Below, piece after piece: positions 36,401-48,400 of a DNA stretch of 64,000 nucleotides. Positions within the stretch are counted from its first letter, which is position 1; each line of letters starts with the position of its first letter. This DNA is from Tribonema minus (Eukaryota > Sar > Xanthophyceae > Tribonematales > Tribonemataceae). A program made the position numbers and the translations under genes. Location: positions 124,001-188,000 of the forward strand of contig JAFCMP010000013.1 in NCBI GenBank assembly GCA_017506865.1, given 5' to 3'. The notes beneath the pieces are model-generated. The model was not told where the DNA came from. It searched no databases and saw only the letters and a program-made list of their open reading frames with translations.

Positions 36401-39400
36401 AGCAAATAAACCGGAACGCCATAGCAGGAAAGCAGATGGCGAGTGCCATGCTCACGAGTGTCGTGATGTCGACGTGCAGTCTGTTTGCAGCCGCACAATG
36501 ACGGCCTCCCCCCCCGTTCACTACTGTTTCTCAGTTCGCAAAACCAACCTCACCTGGAAGTTGATTTCTTTTTGCCGAAACCGTTGCAGAAGACGGCATC
36601 GCGCTCACGGGTGGTCATTGTGTGCTCATTTGGGGTGTTTCTGATGCTCTGTCCTAATTAGGCCTGGTGTTTTTGTGCGTGATCCCAATGCAGTGTACGA
36701 GTGCTTTATTTCACGATGCTTAATGTTGGCCCGGTCGGCCTAATTAGGCACATGACGGTAGCACCGAGATTGTACTTGCGACGGACCTGAGCCAGCTCTG
36801 CGGCGTACTTCTCCTGCTGCGAGACCATGAGGGACTGCTGCTCGACCCAGCGCTTGTGCTGCGTTGCTTTCTCCTGAGCGAGCGCCTGAGGCATGCAGCG
36901 CATATGCAACGCATCAATTTCAAGTGTCAGAAAAAGATGCTGAAGTAGGGAGAGAAAACAAAACAGTACGCCTACAGTTTGTGCTTTTTCTGGGCGAGCG
37001 CTGAGGCATGCGGCGTACCAACTTCAAGTCACCACAGTTGAAGAAATGCTAACAGAAACCTACAATACACCCACTGGTGCTGCGCCGCCTGTCCAAGCAC
37101 CTGAGGTTGTTTAGCTTATCAACTTTGAGTGACTATAGGGGAAAAATGACTATAAAGCTGCAAAACGGTACACTACGCTGCTTGGGCTGCGTCGGTGTGC
37201 CCTGGGTAGCCGCCTGAAGCGTGCAACACACCGAAGTTCACATCATCACAGTTGAAGAAATGCAAACTCGTCCGACAATGCACTACACCCGCTTGTGCTG
37301 CGTCGCCTTCTCCTGAAGGGTGAGTGCCTGAGACATGCAGCACATCGACTTCAAGTACCACTTCAAGTACAAAACACATCAACTTCAGGCATCAACAGAT
37401 GGGTTCTGAGAACGTTGCAACAAACCCGCACGCACGCTTGTGCTTTGTCACCTTCTCTTCGGAGCGAGCTCCTCAAGTATTGCAATGTATCGATCGGGTT
37501 TTTGAAGAAGACCCACGATTAGAGTCAGCGCACTGCCCACGATGATGCACTGACATCAATGTCATTACATGCCATGACACACCTCGGAGTGGGGCGAGGA
37601 AAAGCGTTGGGATCGGGTTGGGGGGTACAATGCTGACATGAAAGTTGGGTCAGGCGTTGCGACTAAAGTTATGGTTAGGGTTAGGGTTAGGGTTAGGGTT
37701 AGGGATGGTTGATATGGTTAGGGTTAGGATTAGGATTAGGGTTAGGGATGGTTGATGTGTAGCTCTGCCATGACATGCGAGGTTGGTGTTAGTATCAACC
37801 GCATTGACCGAAACGTAGGGCTGGGTTCAAGATTTGGTGCGGATGAAAAGCTCCAGGTAGGGTTAGGGTCAGAGTTTACTCTAACCCTAGCTTTTACCTA
37901 GGGCAAGCACACTGACCTGGAACTTGTCCAGCTCGGCCATGACTCGCTGCTGGTACTCGCTCTCCAGAGCCTGCAGAGAAAAAAATTGAGCAAGCGGCAG
38001 TTTCACTTTCACCGCACCGCCAGGATGATGTTTACAAAGAAATACAGTGGTGGAAACCTGACAACTCCGAACCACGTGCTGCAAAGTCGTGACATACTAC
38101 AGTTTCGCTTGTGTTGGGTGGCAGGTGAATCTCGAGTAATTTTGAAAGCAGTACATGACTTGAGGCATATAGCACTAGCTGGAAGCAACAACAGTGTAAA
38201 ATGATATTAAAAGCATGTCGTTTGAACACGTGCGAAGTGCAGCCATTTGTTAACCAAGAGCATGTGCAATGAGTGCGCACAACCTTCTCACAGAAGTGAA
38301 AAAACTGAGCGCAGGCGCTTGACAAGACATGGGCACAGGGCGCAAAGTGCAAGAAGGTGCTAGAGAGCTGCAACACTCGCTGATGCAACAAGCAATGATA
38401 CTCAACAAAACATTGAAGTGTGCTCCACAGAACTGAAGACTTCGACAAAGTGGATGCTGGCAAGGCAGTTGCAGGGTGCAAAGTGCAGCGGCAGCCAAAC
38501 CACAGTACGTGCTGATGCTTCTCCTCCATTAGCCGCATGCGCTCCTCTCGCACATCACTTTCTTTCAAATTGTGTTTGAAATGTAGTCTAGCAGGAAAAT
38601 GCAAGGTCGACGAGACAAGTGCGCAGCAAACTGCAACGTGTCGCGCGCAGTGGAAACAGCAACCATGCTGAAATGGACAAGTGCAGAGGGTGCACGCACA
38701 GCGCACTGCCGACCTGCTCACATCATGTGTTCCACTGAAGTGGGCTCGAAAAGTAGTACTTCTGTAGGATAATGTAAGTCGACACGACAAGTGCGCAGAG
38801 CGCTAACCCTAACCCTAACCCTAACCCTAACCAAACCATAACCTTGTTCCTAGCCCACTGCTGACCTGCAGCATGTGCTGGTGCTTCTCTTCCATTAGCC
38901 GCACGCGCTCCTCTCGGTCCTGCTCAAAATCTGTCTTCTCCTCTTTCTGCGGCGGCGAACTCGTCGTGGCGGCGGCAGCGATGCAGGTCATGTACCAATC
39001 GCGCTGGCACTTGATGTGGGTGCGTCACATGTTGAACAAGACCAGGTGGGTGATACTTCAAGTATGCTGGTGGTGCAGGTGCGTCACATGCTGAACAGGG
39101 TCAGATTGTGAGCTACTTCAAGAATGAAGTTGAGGTGGTCGTGCAGAGGTGGAAGGTGGGGTCATATGTCATGCGAGACCGACATGCCGCATGACACCCA
39201 GGTAGGTAGCCTCATACAGGGTGGGGGTCAGTACGCGGCAGCAGTGGCAAGCAGCAAGGACGGCGCGCTAGCCCCAGCCTAACCCTGAACCCTAACCCTA
39301 ACCCCAACCCTCACTCTTGCGCGCACTTCTTGGTATGTACGTATATATGCAAGGGCGAATCGACAAACAAGTTCATCGTCGAATGATCAGGAGTCACTCA

Positions 39401-42400
39401 GTTCTGCAGCAAGTGCGGCAACAATGATTGACTCGTCAATAAATGAAAAAAGGGTTAGGGTTAGGGTTAGGACCTCTGCAAGGCATGCTCAGCAATGAGA
39501 AGTATCAATCCTAATCAAGAACAGCGTGCTCACCAGCAGTTCGTATTTGGTGCGGCTCTGCTCGAGGTCTTGTGTGTACTTTTCAGTGATCTCCTTCAGC
39601 TGCTCGGCGTAGTTCATGTCCTTCAGCCGCAGCTGGTACTCGTTGTGCAAGGCCAGCTCATCCGCCTGTGAGCGGGGGAAATGAGAGGGGGGGGGGGGGG
39701 GGGGGGGTCAACACATGCATGACCCTGTGATTGCATTCACTTGCAGGGGGGTGAGGGGGGGGGGGGAACATGCGTGAGCCTGTAATTGCATCCACTAGCA
39801 GCTAGGAGTACTCGTCATGGAGGCCAGCTCATCCGCCTGTGAATGGGGGCAATGGGGCAGAGGGCGGGGAGGGGGGGGGGGTATGGACCAATGCGCATGT
39901 GTGCGTGTGTGAGCACAATTTTCTTTGCTAGCAGGCAAAGTACTCATCGTGCAGGGCCAGCTGATCCGCCTGTGTGTGAGTGGGGGAACGGGAGGGGGGC
40001 GTTGGGCAAGGGGCTATGTTTGCATAGTATTGTGCATATGCGTGAGCCTGTGAGTGCACTCGCTAGCAGCCAAGGTATGCGTTGTGCAGGGCCAGCTCAG
40101 CCGTGCCCTGTCATTAGGGGTGGCGGAGGGCAGTGTGTGTGTCACAGTGTGTGTGTGTGTGTGTGCACTTGTGAGAGCCGGTGAGTGCATGAAGCAGCAG
40201 CTGGTTCATCCATGCAAAGCGGGGCAGATTTGGAGGTGCGCTCATGGTTCGGTGATTGCAATCAGCAGAGTTGCAGCTGGTACTGTCGTGAGGGGCCAGC
40301 TCATCCACCTGTCGCCAGAAGGGGGAGGGGGGGGCGGGGGGGTACGTGCATCCCTACCCCTCACTCTCACATGAAAAACATACCTACGTACCTTGGCCCT
40401 GAGGTCCGCCATGAGCGCTGCCTTCTCCTCCTGCAGCACTAGCTAACCCTAGTACTAACCCTAACCCCATACACAAATCATACCTACCGTAAATGCCCCA
40501 GCAAACGCCCCCCCGGGCGAGCGGATCTGGGACTTTGCACAGCACGCCCATGGGCGTATACAGGGGGGGGGGGGCTGTACAAGGGGGGGGGGGGGGGCTC
40601 AGCTCAGCTGCTCCATTTTGAATCGGCAGCTAGCAGAGAGGGCGTTTACAATGGGGCGGGGGCGTTTAAAGGGGAGGGGGGCGTATATTGGGGGAGGGGG
40701 CGTATTTGGGGGGGGGCGTATTGGTTTACGGAGCTCAGACAGCGTGAACGTAGGTGGCGATGGTAAACAGCGACGCGGGCGCTGGCAGCAGTGCTGAGTT
40801 AGAGGCTGCTGCAGCTACAGCAAAGCCTGCTGTCGCCAGTGCAAAGCGGGTGTACCCTGACCCTGGCTTTGAGCTTATCTTCAGCAGAGGCAAGGGAGGT
40901 AGAGTGTCGTACAAGCCAGAAATAAAGCTGCAGCTCCTGCAGTACAGCAGGATGCTCTGCGTCGATGGCAACCCAGTTGGCTACACCGGTGTATACGCTC
41001 ACTTCGGCATGCCTGTTTCTAAGCGCCTCCGTGACTGGGCCAAACACAAGCAGAAGCTCAAGGGGGCTGTGTCGTGTGGGAGCCCCAAATCAACTAGAAT
41101 GGGCTTTCCGTACTGTTGAGGGGGGGGGGCGACCACGGCGAGCTGCCAAAATGGTCGCTAGGGGGCTTTTACAGGGGGGGGGGGGGCGTTGTTGCCCACT
41201 TTGCCCCGGCAAGCACGCCCATGGGTGTTTACAGGGGGGATGGGCTTGTACATGGGGGGGGGCGTTTACTCGGGCATTTATGGTACATACCTTAGCCATA
41301 ATCATACCTACATACCTTGGCCCTGAGATGCGCCATGAGAGCGCTGCCTTCTCCTTAAATCATACCTACGGGCCTTAGCCCTGAGGTCGGCCGTGAGCTA
41401 CCTACGTGCCTTAGCCCTGAGGTCGGCCGTGAGCACAAATCATACCTACATACCTTGGCCCTGAGGTCTGCCATGAGCGCTGCCTTCTCCTCCAGGTCGC
41501 CCCTGCTGACGAGCACCTCTTCGGAGTGAGCGAGGGGCACCATTTCAGTGGCCTTGGCGCCGCCTGCCGGCGGAATCAACATATGCGAGTTGAAGTTGAG
41601 GTTGCAGTAAGTTCACGAGTGTGCGTCCTGTGTCGCACTTTGTCATCACAAGCAAACAACAGCGCTGTGCCGGCTTGCCAGCACCGGCATACTGGGTATG
41701 TGTATGCGCACATGTACCTGTCTACATATTAGCCGAAACCCTGGCACCGTGCGGTATTGCCGGCTCAGGTTCAGGGCTAGGCGCGTGTGGGGGATTGGGG
41801 CAAGCGTCAAAGCAGAAGTGCAGACTAACGGCAGCACAGCAGAGCAGCAGACGAAAACATGGCTGCACTGCATATGCTGTTTGCTGGTGCCTCGTCCGCT
41901 AGATCACTCATCAGTGGCGCTTTCAACAAAAAAAGTGGCTACAACTGTTGCTGCCGGTACTTTGCACAGCTTTGTCCTCGAACATGCAATGGGCTGCCGC
42001 CGAACTATAGGTCTAGGGGCAAGGGCTAGGGCAACGGCTGCTGTCAGGGCTCACCTTGCCAACCCCAAATGCTAAGGCGGCTAGCTGATGTCACAAATGC
42101 TAATGCTCTTTGGAAACCAGACTGTGGCGGCTGACGACTGTGCCCTTAGACGAGGTGCAGCACAGAATGCGTTGACTGTGAATGTTAGACACCAAGAATC
42201 AGAATACATACAACTAGACCCTGTATATACTTTGTAAATGAGGGATTGAGCAACATGGACCGGTAGGTATATTGCACAGACCTGTTGGCGTGAGCCTGTC
42301 CTGCCTGACCCCCTTGACGTCAAACACAAACATACTTTAAAGCACACTGCTTTAGCATACAAAGCATACTCGTTGTTTATGTGTATACTCCGCAGTGAAG

Positions 42401-45400
42401 GACCAACTTCAAGTGTTGTCCTCTGAACTATGCATATAACCAGTACCTTATGTCGCACACACGCGGTTGCGTAAGCCTGTCCTGCCTGACCCCCTTGACG
42501 TCAAACACAACACTTACCTTTGCACATTGTTCTTTGATGTTGTATACTTTGAAGTTACATACAAATGTCAGTACATGCGTATACGCTGCATGTGCCGGTA
42601 GTGGTGGTGCACCCACCTGGTTGTGTGAGCCGGTCCTGCCTGACCCCCTTGACGTCAAACACAAACAGGCACCCGCCCTCGTCCGCCGCCAACAGCACCT
42701 GATCGTCCGGGGTAATTGCCCTAGCATTGAACACAGACATGATTGCAATAGCAGCGTGTGAGCATCATCTCTGTCGTGTTTTTCAACGCGGAGGTAGCAT
42801 GAGGCGGGGTTTGGTTTTGCGAAGAGCATCCCGTCGTCCGCCGCCAGAAGCACTTGATCATCCGGAGTAATCGCCCTGGAAGCGGAACACAAACATGATT
42901 GTCACAGCAGCGTGTGAGCATACATTATGTTGTCTTCTTGAACGTGGGGGTGACATGAGGGGTGGGGGGGTGGGTTTGCAATAGGCCGCAACAGCATTGG
43001 GGCAATACAGCAGGCTTGACTGAATGCAAGGCAGGCAACAGCAGTCAGAACTGGCAATACACTGGGGGTGATCGCTGAGACAAATTGCGAGTGGCGTTGG
43101 GAACGAGCACTTCAACCTCTGCTTGTCCCGAGCCGGGGGTGATGTGAAGGGTGTTGCAAAAACGCATCAACCTGAAATTAAATCTGGGGTGACGGCAGGG
43201 GTTAGGGTTGGAGAGAGGCGGAGCCCCCGCAAGGCAGGGGTCAACAGTCAGAATTGCGACAGGCAAGCATGCATAAGTACACACCGAAGTACACAGAAGT
43301 ACATGATGCGGCACACCCGCGGCGATTGGGCGCCCAATGCATACAGAAGCGACAGTAGAATTTCAACTGGCAGCACGATCCCTCGATCACAAGGCGATTG
43401 TTTCCCTGAATGTATGCGTCAAGCACTCGGCAGCGGGCACCTTGGCATCTGTGCAACCTGTAACACTTGCGTAGGGCATGAGTCGCAAGTGACTCTGACT
43501 CTAGACTCAGTCCAATGGCGCACACTTGAGGAATGGAAGTGCCAGACGTGACACTTCAAGAACAGACAGACATAAAAGGCTCTCTCCAGTTCGGTCAGTG
43601 TGGAGTAAAGTAAAGGCCTGCAGCATGGCTCAACGCAGCGGCTCTATGCACCTGCTTGTTCACTTCCGCTTGTCGTACGTACCCCTCAAAAGTCAAAAAG
43701 AAGGGGGGGGGCACATGGAGGAGGACGTAGGGGAGGACCCCGAGATGCCATTTGGCGGCGGCGGCGTTTGAGTGGTTGTCGTTGCGACACTTTCAGACTG
43801 TCATACGAAATGTAGATTCCTTACAGCTAGATGCCAATCATCTGGGCTTTTTCGCGCCCTGAGCGAGAATTAATAAAAAGTACAATAAGGTTCACCGATT
43901 ATGCTATAGAATTTATCACTACGCTCAATACTTCATTAGCCAAATATCATTAGGTTCACCACTGGTACCATAGACTTTATCATTACCCTCATTACTTCGA
44001 CTATGAGATTGATAGGCTCACATGCGTGACACGGGCGCGTAGACTTGTCGACGTACTCTCTACCGGCCCTCCAAAAATAGATCATCGGTGTTCACCGCTG
44101 ATACCATAGAAATTATCGCTACACCCCACACTTCAACTGAAGTTGAAAGGCTCACATGCGTGACACTGGCGCGAATGATGTACTTCAAAGAAGCAATAAC
44201 ACTTCCCAAACTCGAAACGTGATACTTCAACAATAAAGTTAAAGGGCTCAGCGTGACACGGGCGCTTACACTTGTCGAGGTGTCAATGCAGACCCCTCAA
44301 AAGGTGTACTGGTGATGCCATAGAATTCAGCACAGCACTCATTACTTTAACTGGGAAGTTAACAAACTCACATGCGTGACACGGGCGCGCCGAGGCAGGG
44401 GTACTCCACGAACTCCCCAATGGGCCCCCCAGTTGGAGCAGCCGGATTGGGTAGAATCAGGGGCAGGGGGTATGCTCTTACAGCCCCCGCTTTGCCTCTC
44501 TCCGCTGTGCCTGCGAAGAGAACACTGGAACCCTCGGTGTGCGGCAGCGCTAGCTGTCCAAGCACAACGCCTGCATCAATCTCCTTTGCCTGCAACATAT
44601 CGCATGTGCATTTAGGGGGTGATGTGAGTGACCATACTGGTGCATATTGCTTGGGTTGACGTACTTTCCTCAAATGGTGAGTTAACGGTGACTAGACAGG
44701 GACAGGGTTGGAGTTAATCAAACCGGTGTGTGGTCTGAATTTTGCTATGCAGAGGATGAAGTGTTCTATGCAACAGATGGTTGAAAAATGGCCAAATAGA
44801 GTCTTTGCTTGGTTTGAAGCTATTCCAGCTGTTCGAGCACGGCGCCTGCATCAATCTCCTTTGCCTGTAACGGGGAGTGTGTGCGGTAGGGAATGGAGGC
44901 GACTGAATGGGTGCACGAGCTTTTGGTGTGATCCATGCACCACAACAAGGGCGCCAACTGCAACGGAACTTCATGATCAAGTATACCCCAACTTATGTTG
45001 TCGTAGTTGCTGATTTGTACGTTTGTACACTTCAGACGTATAACTTAGCACTTCAAGTGTGCCGTGGTGAGGACAGCCGCTTCCAGTTCTTGCAGGACGC
45101 GGTCGCTGCCGACCATAAACACAACAGACTTCATGCTAGCAAGTACTTTGGTGATCTTAGGGTTACGGTCAGGTCAGGGGGAGGGTCATCGTGCATGCAC
45201 GTTGTGCATGCACGTCGAAAACATACAGGCCTGAGTGCAAGTGCAAGGCTCTTACTGTGGTGAGGTCAGCCGCTTCCAATGCTCGCAAAACTCGGTCGCT
45301 GCCAACGGCAAAGACGGCGCTCTGGTACTGTGAAGTGCATGTTGTGATCACCTAGAGGCGTACATGGTGGTTTGGGTGCGTCTAATACATGTACTTCGCG

Positions 45401-48400
45401 AAGCATGCGTTTCGGCATTTGTTTTAGAATTTGTGTAACGCTCTCACCGTTGTGAGATCAGCTGCTTCCAATTCTCGCAATACGCGGTCACTGCCGACGG
45501 CAAAGACGGCGCTGCCGCACGACAGCGCGCAGGAAAACAGGGTCCCCTTCTGAATGAACTCACCTGCACGCGCAAAGCAGCATTGGCTTGGTGAGTATCG
45601 TGTGCTCGCTGATTGCTCGAATGCCAGTCTGAAATTGCATCACAAATGGAACCGCAAGGCGCGTTTGGGCAGTAGCAGCACTTGATGTTGTAAATGAAGA
45701 CTTTGAATCTGACTCACCGACTCTCTCGGCCTCGTCCACGTCCCATTTTCTGTGCAAAGCAGCACTGGGTTAATGGGTATCTCACTGGTTGCTAGATTGA
45801 CGGTCTTGCTTGCATTGCAAATGAAACTGCAAGGCGTGCGTCTGGACATAAGCAGCACTCGAAGTCGTGCGAGTGCTGACTCAGAGTCTGACTCACCAAC
45901 TCTCTTGGCCTCATCAACATCCCACTGGTACACGGCGCCGTCCTGCCCGCACGACACCAGCCGCGCATCGTTCTTCTCCCAACGCACGCTGCGCACCTGC
46001 CAGTGAGCAACAAGCAAGAGTTGGGGGTTAGGGTAGGGGTAAGCCTACAAGCAAGGGAGGACATGAATCACATGTTGCGTGCTGTGTCAGGGTGCGCGAA
46101 GCGGAGTGCATTGCGGTGATAGGGTCAGAGCTGGGAGTAGAGTCAAGGTTAGGGTTAGGCGTAACCCTAAGTCTAACCCTAATAAAGTAGGTAGCAGCGC
46201 AGCGATCGTACACAGAACGAACTGTTTACTTAGGGTTTGGCTGATCGTCACCGTAGGGTTAGGTGTCTGCCGCTCATCGTTCTTATCCCATCACACACTG
46301 TGGACCTGTCAGATCCCTAGGTTAGGGTTAGGGATAGGGTCGTTGGTCGGGTCTGTCTGCGATGGATAGGGTCAGGGTCAGGTCTGTCTGCGTGGTCTTG
46401 CCAGCGTACGAGGGTTAGCGTTAGGGTTAGGGTTAGTGTGGAGCATTCTACCGCAGTATTCGCGCCACATCGTGGAAGTGGAAGCAGCGGCTGCTATAGT
46501 AGTACTACGGCTGCTATAGTAGTGCTAACGGGTGCGCATGCGATGCCATGCGTGTCCCTGGCCTGAAGCGCGTGCCTCGAGCTAACCCTAAACTTGGGGT
46601 TTTGATGGAAGTTGGAAAATGTGGATTGTGTGCGTAGTTTTGTGCCCCTCAGCTCCGCCAGCTTGTCGAGTGTGTAGGCCTTGAGCTACCCTACACTCGA
46701 TTGGCATGACCTACAATCAATTGACATGGCAGGTAGAATCGGAGTAAGGGTTAGGGCTAGGAGTGTGTGCATACCTTGCCGTTGTGCCCCCTGAGCTTCG
46801 CCAGCTTGTCAAGCGTGCAGAAGTAATGTTAGAGTTGAGGTAAGAGTTGCGGTTGAAGATGTATATTTCAAGCACCCACCTTGCCGTTGTGGCTTCTGAG
46901 CTCTGTCAGCTTGTCGAGTGAATAGACCATGAGCCCAACCCTTGCCTAAGTAGTGCTTCTACACTAGGTTTGTCTCATAGGATTGAGCTCAGAGTTGTTG
47001 AAGAAGTATACTTCAAGTACGTACCTTGCCGTTGTGCCCTCTGAGCTCCGCCAGCTTGTCGAGCGTGCAGAAGTCGAGCTAACCCTAACATCAGGGTTGT
47101 GATCACAACCAGGATTAGGGTCAGGAGTACATACCCTTCCGTTGTGTCCCCTGAGCTCCGCCAGCTTGTCGAGCTATAGAAGTCGTAAAGATCATGTTGT
47201 TTCCAGTCTAGATCACTACTTCTACTTCAGTCTTGGGCATTGAGGTCAGAAGGACGGTCGAATATGTGTACATACCTTGCCGTTGTGCCCCCTGAGCTCC
47301 GCCAGCTTGTCGAGCGTATAGAAGTCGTAAAGGGAGATCATGTTGCCGCTGACAGCTGCAATAAACTGCCCCCCCGTGCTGAACCGCACTTCGCGGCACT
47401 GCTTGATCGGCAGCTCCCTGCGTCAGTGATCACCGCAAGCGGTTTAGTCATATGAGGCATGTAGGTAATGGACCACTTTGAACTGTTCACGCGTGCTGAA
47501 CTGCGCCTTGTGGATAGGCAGTTCCCTGCACCAGTGATCAGCGCAGCGGTCTCGCCATTGAGATATGCCGATAACAAAGCGGGTGATTGTAGGTTTTCCC
47601 CACACCTCACGCCACTGCTGTTCCCTGCTACAGAGATCAGCGCCTAACCCTAACCCTAACCCTCAATCAGCCCTTTGTTGATCTGCCAGGAGCTTGAGAG
47701 CCGGGGTACACTCAGTTGCAGTTGTCATTGGTATTGCGTGATGCCGGCCATCCTGCCTACTGCAAATTTGAAGTAGGTGCAAATCCCCGAGGCACCGCGT
47801 GATACGTAGCCTCCCGCAGCAGCAATCGGCGCATTACTTCATTTCTCGAGGGTCAAAAGCGGGGATGCACAGTGTTTGGCTGCGATGAGACCTGGTGCTT
47901 CAGGGCAGGTTAGTTCCCCAGATGTGATTTTAGTATACATACATGTATGACTCTCTGTTGTTGCTCTTGCCTGCATACGCGCAAATTGTCCACCACAATA
48001 TATATATTTAAGCTACACGCTCTTGCTTGTGGGCCTAGAGGTCATCCACCAGCATGTGCATGAGGCGCAGCATGTCGCTAGAGCCAACTGCCGCGTGCTG
48101 CCCGGAGCGGCGCAGCGCCATACGGTATGTATTACACTTGAAATCAGCCCTTGCATACTTCATGAAATATACAATGGAGTATATTAGTATGTAGAAATGT
48201 ATCACTCTTGCCTGTACGCCCGCAAGTCATCCACAAGTATGTGCATGAGGCGCAGCTTGTCGCTGAAGCCGACCGCCGCATGCTGCCCAGAGGGGTGCAG
48301 CGCCAGGCTGAACGGTTCCTCAGCAAAAGAACGCGCCAGGATCAGTCTGTGCTCGGAAAAGTTCCAGATGCGGATGCTGCGGTCCAGAGAGCTCGTCGCC

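Larger units (their letters stand above)
40385..41510 (-). repeat. echo array of the CFAP57 exon 15 donor, split by a transposon
   Basis: The exon end ([12 protein letters not shown], donor GTATGT at 41453) recurs at about 41400-41430, 41360-41395, 41310-41355 and, beyond the 797-bp transposon, at 40388-40440. The last copy still encodes [14 protein letters not shown]. Confidence 0.88.

Noticed and set aside
37673-37753. A chromosome end
   Set aside because: The TTAGGG tract is short, internal to a gene and followed by ordinary exons on both sides.
39680-40610. Long G-runs as structured elements
   Set aside because: They may form quadruplexes, but homopolymer length is unreliable in assemblies, so I make no claim.
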